64,000 nt of DNA from Rhynchopus sp. YZ270_cl-10 (lineage: Eukaryota > Euglenozoa > Diplonemea > Diplonemida > Diplonemidae), in contig OZ037835.1 of NCBI GenBank assembly GCA_964035575.1, forward strand, positions 1,674,001 to 1,738,000, read 5' to 3'. Position numbers and translations under genes: made by a program. Below the pieces are notes generated by a model. The model was not told the origin of the DNA, made no database searches, and worked only from the letters and a program-made list of their open reading frames with translations. Numbering within the stretch: the stretch's first letter is position 1; the number at the start of each line of letters is the position of its first letter. Below, one piece after another: positions 9,144 through 17,814 of the stretch.

Positions 9144-10322
9144 ATGGAAGTAGTTATCAAGGACTGTGCAGACAACTCGTACGTGATCGAGGTGGGTGTG
9201 GATGACACAACGGAGACGATGCGGCAGAAGGTGGCGTCTGCAGTGGGGTTGGCTGAGGACAGCTTCCACATGGGCTTCGGAGGGAAGGAGGAAGGAGACG
9301 ACATTACGCAGCTGAGTGCTGGAGACACAATCATCCTGAAGAAAACTAAGAAGGTCGAGGCCAGAGCAGCACTTCATGCGTTGGGTGAGGACATCACTGC
9401 AGAGAGGCTGGTGACTGTGGAGGATCCTGAGGTTGCGTGTTTGCTTCTGCAGGCGGAGGTTGCGACTGTCATTCCGAATCAGTTCTTGGCACGCACATCA
9501 TTAACAGCACTTGATCTGAGTGCTGTGTCCTGTGTGACGGAAATTAGTGATCAGTTTCTTCACCACTGCACATCGTTGACAAGCGTCGACCTGTCTGGGT
9601 TGGCACGTCTCACGCGGATTGGTACCAACTTTCTTGCCGACTGCATCAGCCTCACAACAGTAAACTTGTCACCACTCGGCAATGTTACACACATTAGTAC
9701 AAGCTTTCTTTACAGCTGCGCCAGCCTCACAGAAGTGGATTTATCACCACTTCGCAATGTTACACAAATTGATGGCCACTTTCTTGCATTCTGCAGCAGC
9801 CTCACAGCAGTAAAGTTGTCACCACCCAGCAATGTTACTCACGTTGGTACGGGCTTTCTTTTCAAGTGCACCAGCCTCACAGCAGTGGACCTATCACCAC
9901 TTCGCAATGTTACTCACATTAATACACTGTTTCTTTACAACTGCAGCAGCCTCACGACAGTAGACTTATCTCCACTCAGTAATGTTACACAAATTGATGA
10001 CCGCTTTCTTAACAGCTGCAGCAGCCTCAAAGTAGTGGACTTATCACCACTCAGCAATGTTGCTCGAATTGGCAGAGGCTTTCTTTCCGACTGCAGCAGC
10101 CTCACAGAACTAGACCTGTCAGCACTCAGCAGAGTTACGCACTTTGGTGAGTTTCCTGCTTACAGCTACACTTCGTTGAGGAGCATCCACCTTGCCGGCT
10201 GCAGCAGTGCTGTGTCCAGTCGAGTAGGTGAAGGCGAGCTGAAGGAGTATGTGGTTGACGCACCTCCGACACGTGGCAGAGGCAAGACGAAAGCAGCCGT
10301 GCCTTGCTGCAGTGTTTCGTAA
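9144..10322 (+). CDS. Ubiquitin-like domain plus BspA-type LRR protein (LRR copy 1)
   Basis: It encodes 392 residues. The ATG at 9144 was chosen because it is shared by copies at 11838 and 13435 and follows a conserved leader. Residues 1-70 are a ubiquitin-like beta-grasp (VVIKDCADNSYVIEVGVDD, ETMRQKVASAVGL, ending in DTIILK). Residues 72-115 are a linker (ALHALGEDITAERL, DPEVACLLLQAEV). Then come about nine 25-residue LRRs of the CSSLTAVDLSPLRNVTHIG type with a conserved Cys, and a basic C-terminal tail. There is no signal peptide or TM segment, so it is probably cytosolic. LRRs of this type are protein-interaction surfaces; the UBL suggests a link to ubiquitin-type signalling, which is inference. 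Confidence 0.88.
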   Translation: MEVVIKDCADNSYVIEVGVDDTTETMRQKVASAVGLAEDSFHMGFGGKEEGDDITQLSAGDTIILKKTKKVEARAALHALGEDITAERLVTVEDPEVACLLLQAEVATVIPNQFLARTSLTALDLSAVSCVTEISDQFLHHCTSLTSVDLSGLARLTRIGTNFLADCISLTTVNLSPLGNVTHISTSFLYSCASLTEVDLSPLRNVTQIDGHFLAFCSSLTAVKLSPPSNVTHVGTGFLFKCTSLTAVDLSPLRNVTHINTLFLYNCSSLTTVDLSPLSNVTQIDDRFLNSCSSLKVVDLSPLSNVARIGRGFLSDCSSLTELDLSALSRVTHFGEFPAYSYTSLRSIHLAGCSSAVSSRVGEGELKEYVVDAPPTRGRGKTKAAVPCCSVS

Positions 10323-10743
10323 AGAGCGACAGGAGAAGCTAGGCAAGGAACGTAGAGCAGCTCCGCTGTGACATCTACTTGACTCAGGAGGCATCTGACC
10401 AGGCTGTCGCCCATCTCGACGGCAGCGGCCTCACCCACGCATTCTCCTTCAGGATCTCGAACCGCTGCAGGATCTCGTGGCTGACAGCGGGGGGTACGGT
10501 TCTGGGCTGCGATGTCGGTGTGAGTCTGAGAAGACAGTGTCTGAATGAGAGTCAGTGAGGCACTCAGAAAACACAGTTGCTTTCTCGTTGTGTAACTGTG
10601 CCTTACCAACTAACCAAGCACCGTGCAAAACGATCTGGGAGTGCATGCCGCCCCTGTAGTATACTATAGCTGTCGCCCTCCTCCCGGCTGTGCTCAAGCA
10701 AGCCAAGACAGCACAACAACAATAATAATGTGAAATACCCCCT
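10323..10743 (+). repeat. Conserved 3' region of the LRR unit
   Basis: The stretch AGCGACAGGAGAAGCTAGGC and what follows starts immediately after the stop of the LRR copies at 9144, 11838, 13435 and 37846. 10559-10742 equals the start of the window. It ends at the uninterrupted ATCCTT (10744-10749), the empty counterpart of the 193-7786 insertion. Confidence 0.75.
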
Positions 10744-11377
10744 CATCCTTCTCTCAAATAATCAAAAAAACTCAAACTTCCTGGTATTCTTAAGAAGGTG
10801 TACCAAAACACCTCTAGGGTTGAGGATAGGCTTAAAAGGTCTACTTCTTTCTTTGTCCAACAAGCTTTCTGTTTCTTCGTCTGCTTTATCTTTAAGTTGT
10901 CGTGGTATTGGTAAACGTTTGCTTGCCTATAATACTTTGGCTCATGCCAATATGGGGATTATGGATGCTGACGTGTCTGTCGTGGCCAATGTGCATACTG
11001 TCATACACACAGATGCTGAGAGTCCTCTAGATGAGAACACGGTGGACTCCCCCGTATTTTCCTTCAAACCCCCCCTGATTCTCCCTCTCCTCTATTACGT
11101 TCGGTTACTCCTCCCCCACGGTGTCCGTGCCTCACCTCAGTCACGCCTCGTCGCGTGTACTCATCTCCCTCGGATTCACCATTGTCTCCCCCTACCATGC
11201 CCCCCATTTTGTCACCAACATTCAACATACTGCGGTGCACGACGAAGTGAGTTGACTGTGGTTTTGCTGTGTCGTTGGCTTACAACGGTGAAAGCCACAA
11301 AGTACAACTATAGTCATTTATTTGACTGTTGTGAGAGGGGTGGAGAGGGGTGGGGTGGGGTGGGGGCAAAAGGCTAG
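10744..11377 (+). pseudogene. Second copy of the duplicated spacer ORF
   Basis: Near-identical to 7787-8365 but with an extra T in the CTACTTCTTTC run near 10850 that changes the early frame. The later part (NKLSVSSSALSLS, then the DSPVFSFKPP segment) remains open in both copies. Function unknown. Confidence 0.35.
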
Positions 11378-11837
11378 TTTTTGTTTCATAAAAAGCTCCA
11401 ACAATTTTGTAGAATCTGCCAAAGGGAGTGGGGTTTCGTGTGTTTAGTATTTGAGTCGATGGCAAACCCTCAATACCGTTTTTCCGCTTTCAGGTCGCAA
11501 AAGTGCCGGGAAGTGTCCACAATCACCCTCAAAACGTATTTCTGGACCACTCCCAAACAACAAAAAAGTAATGAATAAAAGTGTTGGAAGCAAAAAGGAA
11601 GAACAAAACAATGTTGTTTCCAACAGGGATCCGTACCTCCGCCTGTTTTCACACCCCTATCACCCTTGTTCTCCTGGAACAGTATTCTGCCCAAGTCGGA
11701 GGGGAAGGCAATGCACCATTTTGCGAAGACTTCTTTCCCGGTTGGTGCATGGGGGTATCTGCAACGTGTCTTTGCTAATGTCTACAGCCCCAACTCCCAC
11801 AACCCCACACAACAGAACAACACAAAAGGAAGACAAA

Positions 11838-12420
11838 ATGGAAGTAGTTATCAAGGACTGTGCAGACAACTCGTACGTGATCGAGGTGGGTGTGGATGAC
11901 ACAACGGAGACGATGCGGCAGAAGGTGGCGTCTGCAGTGGGGTTGGCTGAGGACAGCTTCCACATGGGATTCGGAGGGAAGGAGGAAGGAGACGACATCA
12001 CGCAGCTGAGTGCTGGAGACACAATGATCCTGACGAAAACTAAGAAGGTCGAGGCCAGAGCAGCACTTCATGCGTTGGGTGAGAGGGACATCACTGCAGA
12101 GAGGCTGGTGACTGTGGAGGATCCTGAGGTTGCGTGTTTGCTTCTGCAGGCGGAGGTTGCGACTGTCATTCCGAATAGGTTCTTGGCACACACATCGTTA
12201 ACAGCGCTTGATCAGCAGAGTTACGCACTTTGGTGAGCTTCCTGCTATGAACTGCACTTCGTTGAGGAGCATCCACCTTGGCGGCTGCAGCAGTGCTGTG
12301 TCCAGTCGAGTACGTGAAGGCGAGCTGAAGAAGTATGTGGTTGACGCACCTCCACCTCCACCTCCGACACGTGGCAGAGGCAAGACGAAATCCACCTTGC
12401 ATTGCTGCAGTGTTTCGTAA
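11838..12420 (+). pseudogene. UBL-LRR copy 2, inactivated by an internal deletion
   Basis: The UBL and linker (11838-12215) are nearly identical to copy 1. Then LTALD is joined directly to a frame-shifted QQSYALW and a stop at 12236. Compared with copy 1, about 600 bp containing all the LRRs is missing. The junction joins CTTGAT to CAGCAGAG, so CTGAGTGCTG...CTCAG has been lost. The remaining C-terminal end stays readable in another frame (12208-12420, ending HCCSVS). If translated, the product would be a UBL plus linker of about 132 residues with no LRR. Confidence 0.85.
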
Positions 12421-12593
12421 AGAGCGACAGGAGAAGCTAGGCAAGGAACGTAGAGCAGCTCCGCTGTGACAGCTGCTTGTCCCATTCTGCGACGTCGGTG
12501 TGAGTCTGAGAAGACAGTGTTTGAATGAGAGTCAGTGAGGCACTCAGAAAACACAGTTGCTTTGTCGTCGTGTAACTGTGCCATGCCAGCGAA

Positions 12594-12810
12594 CCAAACC
12601 CCCACCACGGCACCTGGCACCCCTACACCCTGCACGCGTCGACCCTCCCCGACAAACACGCCTGGGTACAAGCCCTCCGTACCGCCATCCGCACCACCAA
12701 AGAGAAACAGAGCTGCAAGGATGCGACCTTTGCCCTCCCTGCTGACACCTTTCTCGTCCGTCAGCGTCTCGGGTGTTGCCACGGATGCCATAGAGAACTT
12801 GAACCTAGCA
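12594..12810 (+). pseudogene. PH-domain-like relic, copy 1
   Basis: One frame reads HHGTWHPYTLHASTLPDKHA followed by WVQALRTAIRTTKEKQ. That has the pattern of the last strand and C-terminal helix of a pleckstrin-homology domain (Y-x-L-x-A then W-x-x-A-L). The frame continues to LGCCHGCHRELEP, where the copies diverge. No complete gene surrounds it. Confidence 0.45.
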
Positions 12811-13434
12811 GGTCTTTACACAAAAGGACGTTACCATTAAGGACGCAGAGGATGTGTTCTCAAAGGGTTGGTGGAGGCGGGGAGGAAAAAAGCACAGTTA
12901 TTTATTTGACCGTTGTGAGAGTGGTAGATAGGGGTGCGGTGGGTGGGGTGGGGTGGCAAAAGGTTAGTTTTGTTTCATAAAAAGCGCAAAAGTACCGGGA
13001 CGTGTCCAGAGACACCCCCAAAACGATTTTCTGGGGGTTTTGCGGGTGAAAAGGGTCAGCACACAGGTGGTTCCGTGTTGTTTTTTCCACAGAACCGTCA
13101 CATGGGGCGTTTCTCCCAAACATCAACAAAGCAAATGAATAAAAAATGTTGGAATCGAAAAGGAAGAACAAAACAATGTTGTTTCCAACAGGGATATGCT
13201 CTGAGTAACTTTCCATCAAAAGGCCCCCCTACCTCCACCTGTTTTCACACCCCTATCACCCTTGTTCTCCTGGAACAGTATTCTGCCCAAGTCTGAGGGA
13301 AAGGCAATGCACCATTTTGCAAAGACTTCTTTCCCGGTTGGTGCATGGGGGTATCTGCAACGTGTCTTTGCTAATGTCTACAGCCCCAACTCCCAACCCC
13401 ACCACACAACAGAGCAACACAAAAGGAAGACAAA
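12811..13434. other. Spacer with shared 3' hairpin segment and LRR leader
   Basis: 12975-13175 matches 23950-24150 (upstream of the LRR gene at 24274), including a stem GGTTCCGTG/CACAGAACC around 13063-13098 and an AATGAATAAAA signal near 13136. 13176-13434 is the conserved leader of the LRR copies. Confidence 0.55.
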
Positions 13435-14544
13435 ATGGAAGTAGTTATCAAGGACTGTGCAGACAACTCGTACGTGATTGAGGTGGGTGTGGATGACACA
13501 ACGGAGACGATGCGGCAGAAGGTGGCGTCTGCAGTGGGGTTGGCTGAGGACAGCTTCCACATGGGCTTCGGAGGGAAGGAGGAAGGAGACGACATCACGC
13601 AGCTGAGTGCTGGAGACACAATCATCCTGACGGAAAGTAAGAAATTCGTGGCCAGAGCAGCACTTCATGCGTTGGGTGAGAGGGACATCACTGCAGAGAG
13701 GCTGGTGACTGTGGAGGATCCTGAGGTTGCGTGTTTGCTTCTGCAGGCAGAGGTTGCGACTGTCATTCCGAATCAGTTCTTGGCACAGACATCGTTAACA
13801 GCACTTGATCTGAGTGCTGTGTCGTGTGTGACGGAAATGGGTGACAAGTTTCTTCACCAGTGCACATCGTTGACAAGCATCGACCTGTCTGGGTTGACAC
13901 GTCTCACGCGGATTGGTACCCATTTTCTTGCCAACTGCAGCAGCCTCACAGCAGTCGACTTGGCACTCAGCAATGTTACTCACATTCATTCAAACTTTCT
14001 TTTCAACTGCAGCAGCCTCACAGCAGTGGATTTATCACCACTTCGCAATGTTACACAACTTGGCCACCACTTTCTTGCCTACTGCAGCAGCCTCACAGCA
14101 GTGGACTTATCCCCACTCAGCAATGTTACTCACATTGGTACAAGCTTTCTCTACAGCTGCACCAGCCTCACAGCAGTCGACTTATCACCACTTCGCAATG
14201 TGGCACAAATTGATGACTGGTTTCTTATCCACTGCAAGAGCATCAAAGTAGTAGACTTATCATCACTCAGCAATGTTACTCAAATTGGCAGAGGCTTTCT
14301 TTACAACTGCATCAGGCTCACAGAACTAGACCTGTCATCACTCAGCAGAGTTACGCACTTTGGTGACCTTCCTGCTGACGGCTACACTTCGTTGAGGAGC
14401 ATCCACCTTGGCGGCTGCAGCAGTGCTGTGTCCAGTCGAGTGCGTGTGGGCGAGCTGAAGAAGTATGTGGTTGACGCACCTCCACCTCCGACACGTGGCA
14501 GAGACGAGAAGAAGGCAGAGTTGCCTCGCTGCAGTGTTTCGTAA
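13435..14544 (+). CDS. UBL plus BspA-type LRR protein (LRR copy 3)
   Basis: It encodes 369 residues with the same plan as the 9144 gene: a near-identical UBL (residues 1-70), the linker ALHALGERDITAERL...DPEVACLLLQAEV, about eight 25-residue LRRs and a basic tail ending PRCSVS. Differences from copy 1 are concentrated in the residues between the LRR consensus positions (for example TQLGHHFLAY, AQIDDWFLIH). That is what is expected if the surface of the LRR solenoid varies while the frame is kept. No signal peptide or TM segment. Confidence 0.88.
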   Translation: MEVVIKDCADNSYVIEVGVDDTTETMRQKVASAVGLAEDSFHMGFGGKEEGDDITQLSAGDTIILTESKKFVARAALHALGERDITAERLVTVEDPEVACLLLQAEVATVIPNQFLAQTSLTALDLSAVSCVTEMGDKFLHQCTSLTSIDLSGLTRLTRIGTHFLANCSSLTAVDLALSNVTHIHSNFLFNCSSLTAVDLSPLRNVTQLGHHFLAYCSSLTAVDLSPLSNVTHIGTSFLYSCTSLTAVDLSPLRNVAQIDDWFLIHCKSIKVVDLSSLSNVTQIGRGFLYNCIRLTELDLSSLSRVTHFGDLPADGYTSLRSIHLGGCSSAVSSRVRVGELKKYVVDAPPPPTRGRDEKKAELPRCSVS

Positions 14545-14707
14545 AGAGCGACAGGAGAAGCTAGGCAAGGAACGTAGAGCAGCTCCACTGTGACAGCTGC
14601 TTGTCCCATTCTGCGACGTCGGTGTGAGTCTTAGAAGACAGTGTTTGAATGAGAGTCAGTGAGGCACTCAGAAAACACAGTTGCTTTCTCGTTGTGTAAC
14701 TGTGCCA
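14545..14707 (+). repeat. Conserved 3' tail of LRR copy 3
   Basis: It matches 10323-10615 in part, as well as 12421-12600 and 38809-38970, including AGGCACTCAGAAAACACAGT. Confidence 0.7.
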
Positions 14708-15035
14708 TGCCAGCGAACCAAACCCCCACCACGGCACCTCGCACCCCTACACCCTGCACGCGTCGACCCTCCCCGACAAACGCGCCTGGGTACAAGCCCT
14801 CCGTACCGCCATCCGCACCACCAAAGAGAAACAGAGCTGCAAGGATGCGACCTTTGCCCTCCCTGCTGACACCTTTCTCGTCCGTCAGCGTCTCGGGTGT
14901 TGCCACGGATGCCATAGAGAACTTGAACCTAAAACGTGAGCGGGACAATGACAAGGCAGAGCAGTGGCGGGCTGCGTTTCTCTCTGCAGTCACACCCTTG
15001 GATATGTCAAAGAAGAAATGGAACCGGGGAAGAAA
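14708..15035 (+). pseudogene. PH-domain-like relic, copy 2 with extra 3' part
   Basis: This repeats the 12594 relic (PYTLHASTLPDKRAWVQALR). After the divergence point it reads, in another frame, DNDKAEQWRAAFLSAVTPLD, which again has the W-x-x-A-F/L-x-x-A-V shape of a PH C-terminal helix. So the source gene may have had two PH-like ends, or the segment is rearranged. Not intact. Confidence 0.4.
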
Positions 15036-15412
15036 AAAGCACAGTTATTTATTTGACCGTTGTGGTAGAGGGGGGTGCGGTGGGTGGGGTGGGGGCAAAA
15101 GGCGGGTTTTTGTTTTTATAAGACATGCGTGCATTTCTAGTGAAATTTTTCAGTATCCACGAGTCGTTTTTTCCCTCCCGTGCTCCCCATCTCTCGCACA
15201 TACATTACATCTTCATCAGGAAAATTGTCAATTTTTCGTTCATTATTGTGAACAGCGTTTGGTGTTTTTCAAAAAAAGGTGTGACTGAGTGTGGGGATGC
15301 GTTCAAGAATTAAACTCTTCCCCCCAAACCAGTGTTCCTAATTTTGCGTTTAAAACGTTTTAAACTCGAATAAAAAACGGGTGGCAGTTCTGCACAAAAA
15401 AACGTAAAAAAA
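15036..15412. other. Spacer, no gene seen
   Basis: AT- and GT-rich sequence. GGGGTGCGGTGGGTGGGGTG at 15075-15090 is shared with 12927-12955. A TTTAAAACGTTTTAAA palindrome lies near 15347-15363 and related ACGTTTAAAAC motifs recur at 22720-22770. Confidence 0.4.
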
Positions 15413-15890
15413 GTGGGGGGAATTTTTCGAATTTTTTTTTTCTGTATCAAAAATCATAGTTTTGGTGCATCTGGGGTCAATTTAGCCTGGTTTTTCTTGG
15501 TTTCTCCTGCTAACTTGTTTCCTGTACGGTACCCTAATGAGTGCGCTAAAACCTGGCTGATCAAGCGCTGGGTGCCAGCATTTGATGTGTCAAAAATTCC
15601 CAGCGGGTTCCAGATGGGTAACAGGGTACTTAAGGCTGAGTATGACAGGGTCATGGTTCCTGTGAGAGCAGCCCTAGCAAAGAGCCTGCACATCTCGGTA
15701 TACGTTGATGGCTGGAAGGCGCACAACGACGAGAAGGTGTTCACCCTTGTCGCGAGGGTGCGGATGCCCGCCCTGTAAGCACAAAAGTTTTGGAGGAGGA
15801 CTTGCACAATGCGGAGGAGATCTGCACGCACCTGCATGAGAAAAAGATAAGTTGAGTGGGCTAGTGTGTGATGGGGACACCATGGGACAC
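15413..15890 (+). pseudogene. Decayed transposase-like fragment (possibly hAT)
   Basis: The open frame to 15778 reads YDRVMVPVRAALAKSLHISV then YVDGWKAHNDEKVFTLVARV. This resembles the first catalytic Asp region of hAT transposases, where a D-x-W motif is followed by a second strand. Reading continues in a second frame as KVLEEDLHNAEEICTHLHEK, a stop, then VGLVCDGDTMGHH. At least one frameshift and one stop break it. The hAT assignment is a weak pattern match. Confidence 0.35.
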
Positions 15891-15894
15891 CACT

Positions 15895-16438
15895 GTGTCT
15901 TCTCTGTTCACAACAGCAGCGGCGGACGACCTGGAGAAGTTCATGCGGGTGGAGGACTCCCCTGGTAGAGCTGCTGCGATATCGACCAAGCTACCTGCAG
16001 GCGACAGCTGGCTTGCCAAAGCGATAGAGACTGTGGAGGAGACGGGAGCCTATCGCCACAGCGTACGCGCACCCTTACTGGACCACGACCCCGTGTCACC
16101 GTGGGAGTGGGATCGTACGCTGAATGACGTGCTGATCACCAGAAATACCGGGTGTCAGCAAGAGTGACTCTGCAAGCAGCGAAGAGAACCGGCAAAGGAC
16201 GGAACTGGCTCTTGCGGCTCTGCCACCCCACACGGTACGCGTCTACACAGACAGATCCTTGCACACGGTAAACAGAACACCACGCGCTTCACTGACCACC
16301 AGACCAGCGCACCCCCAAGGAGGAGTGGGGGCCATCTTCTACCACAACGACGGCTCCACTACACCAAAGGGGGCACACCAAGCATCCAGTGGCGCAGGCA
16401 CACTCTGCTCGGCCTATCAGGCAGAGCTGGTGGCACCT
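15895..16438 (+). pseudogene. Non-LTR retrotransposon relic with RNase H domain
   Basis: A frame with PLLDHDPVSPWEWDRTLNDV (16070-16129) then, after a frameshift near 16155, reads RTELALAALPPHTVRVYTDR, GGVGAIFYHNDGS and GTLCSAYQAELVA. The TD-R/S first strand, GG-x-GA second strand and A-E-L-V-A helix are typical of RNase H at the end of a LINE ORF. The domain stops abruptly at a palindrome at 16439-16470. Confidence 0.6.
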
Positions 16439-16470
16439 TGTAATTAGACACCATGCGGTGTCTAATTACA
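16439..16470. repeat. Perfect 14-bp-arm palindrome ending the RNase H relic
   Basis: TGTAATTAGACACC, loop ATGC, then the exact inverse complement. Its first arm supplies the stop codon that ends the RNase H frame. It is similar in kind to the hairpin at 3027-3057. Confidence 0.75.
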
Positions 16471-16575
16471 CCGTGCCTGCTGCCACTGAAAAGTTCAGCA
16501 AAGAGGAAAATACCACATTTTTTCGCAAAGACATTTTTTTTTGCCAGTAAAAAAAAAAAAATTTTTTTTTTTTTT

Positions 16576-16744
16576 GTACGAGTATGCAATACGTCTGGAA
16601 ATGAAAGACGCGCTCGTCGGTGGTCATGAGTTTTACCGTTTTCCCCTTCCCCCCTTGTGCTCCACCTCTCCACCGTACTTCAGGACGCGGGTTTTTCGGG
16701 GTTTTCGGGACTTTTGGGGTTTGAAAAAAAAAAAAAAAAAAAAA
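16576..16744 (+). repeat. Split direct repeat A1
   Basis: It begins GTACGAGTATGCAATACGTC and ends in an A run just before the gag ATG, so it is also the 5' leader and presumably carries the promoter. Near-identical to A2 (21283-21452). Confidence 0.85.
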
Positions 16745-16746
16745 CT

Positions 16747-17814
16747 ATGTCATCTGTGGCTGTTCCCTGGGATAGCTGGCCGGGTGGGGATAAGGTCATT
16801 TGGGATCAGATCAAACCCCCAGTACCCAAAGCAAATGCAATGGAACCGGACACCGAAGATGAGTGCATTTTTCCTTCGTGCGGTGTCATGCACAAAAAGG
16901 GTGTCCTTGGCTGCATGGGCTGCGGCAGACAGTGCACGAAGACGTGCATGCGGAACACGGGGCTAATCCCTGAAGGGGTGATCACAGACTTCCTCAAGAA
17001 GACAGAGAGATGGGTGTGTCCGGTGTGCGCGTGGAGACGTGCGCCAAGAACGAAGGTGAAAAAGGAAAAGCCGATCGAGCAGCAGCAGCAGGACGAGGAG
17101 GACGACGACGCAGAGGACACGGTGGAAGGGCTCCTCGCAGTGATTCCGGAAACCGCTAAGAAGCTTTTCATGCACACTTTTGCACGTTTGGATTTTCTGC
17201 AGCAGGAGAACGAGAGTCTCAAGAAAACTATAGAGTTTATCAAGAAGTCCCAGCAAACGGCACTCGACGCTGATTTCTCGCCGTATGTTGTTGCAACCTG
17301 GAAAAACATCCAAAACAGCCGCATCAGAAAGGAGATCAGGGAAAAGGTAGGAAAGGCATTCAGGGAGTCGACCCTACCCACTTTTGACAATGCACTCGAG
17401 TATCAAAAGGGCGTCCTAAGATGCTTCGAGGCGCTGGACAACTCCCTGGCGCTGATCGAGGACTCAGAGGACCCACCCGCAACCAAGTTCCTGACGCCCA
17501 TACACAACACCATAGTAGAACTCACCTCGACCACAATTATTGGGGCTAATGCTGCCGGAAGGATGATGTACGAGTCTAAAGCAAAGGGATACGCGGTGGA
17601 TGACTTCTCAAAAGTCATCCAAGCTCGCATTATGGACACGGCCAAGAAGCAGCCGCACGCAGAGGTACCGTCGAAGACGCGGGATTCAGGGAGGGACGCC
17701 AAGGAGAAGAGAGACGACAGGGACAGGGGAGGAGACGATACGAGGGGGCGCGACCGAGACTACTGGGGCAACACGGGAAAGGAGTTAAGAAGGTACGCAG
17801 GGCCCAGACGTTGA
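16747..17814 (+). CDS. Gag-like ORF1 with zinc finger
   Basis: It encodes 355 residues from the ATG at 16747, the first after A1; an upstream in-frame ATG lies inside A1. A Cys/His cluster (CIFPSCGVMHKKGVLGCMGC, then CVTKTC-like and WVCPVCAW at 16862-17032) resembles a PHD/RING-type zinc finger. A Lys/Glu/Asp and Gln-rich acidic stretch, a helical coiled-coil-like part (FLQQENESLKKTIEFIKKSQ) and an Arg/Asp-rich C-terminus (17690-17800) follow. The likely role is RNA or chromatin binding in the element particle. It overlaps the start of the RT frame by 4 bases (17811). Confidence 0.7.
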   Translation: MSSVAVPWDSWPGGDKVIWDQIKPPVPKANAMEPDTEDECIFPSCGVMHKKGVLGCMGCGRQCTKTCMRNTGLIPEGVITDFLKKTERWVCPVCAWRRAPRTKVKKEKPIEQQQQDEEDDDAEDTVEGLLAVIPETAKKLFMHTFARLDFLQQENESLKKTIEFIKKSQQTALDADFSPYVVATWKNIQNSRIRKEIREKVGKAFRESTLPTFDNALEYQKGVLRCFEALDNSLALIEDSEDPPATKFLTPIHNTIVELTSTTIIGANAAGRMMYESKAKGYAVDDFSKVIQARIMDTAKKQPHAEVPSKTRDSGRDAKEKRDDRDRGGDDTRGRDRDYWGNTGKELRRYAGPRR

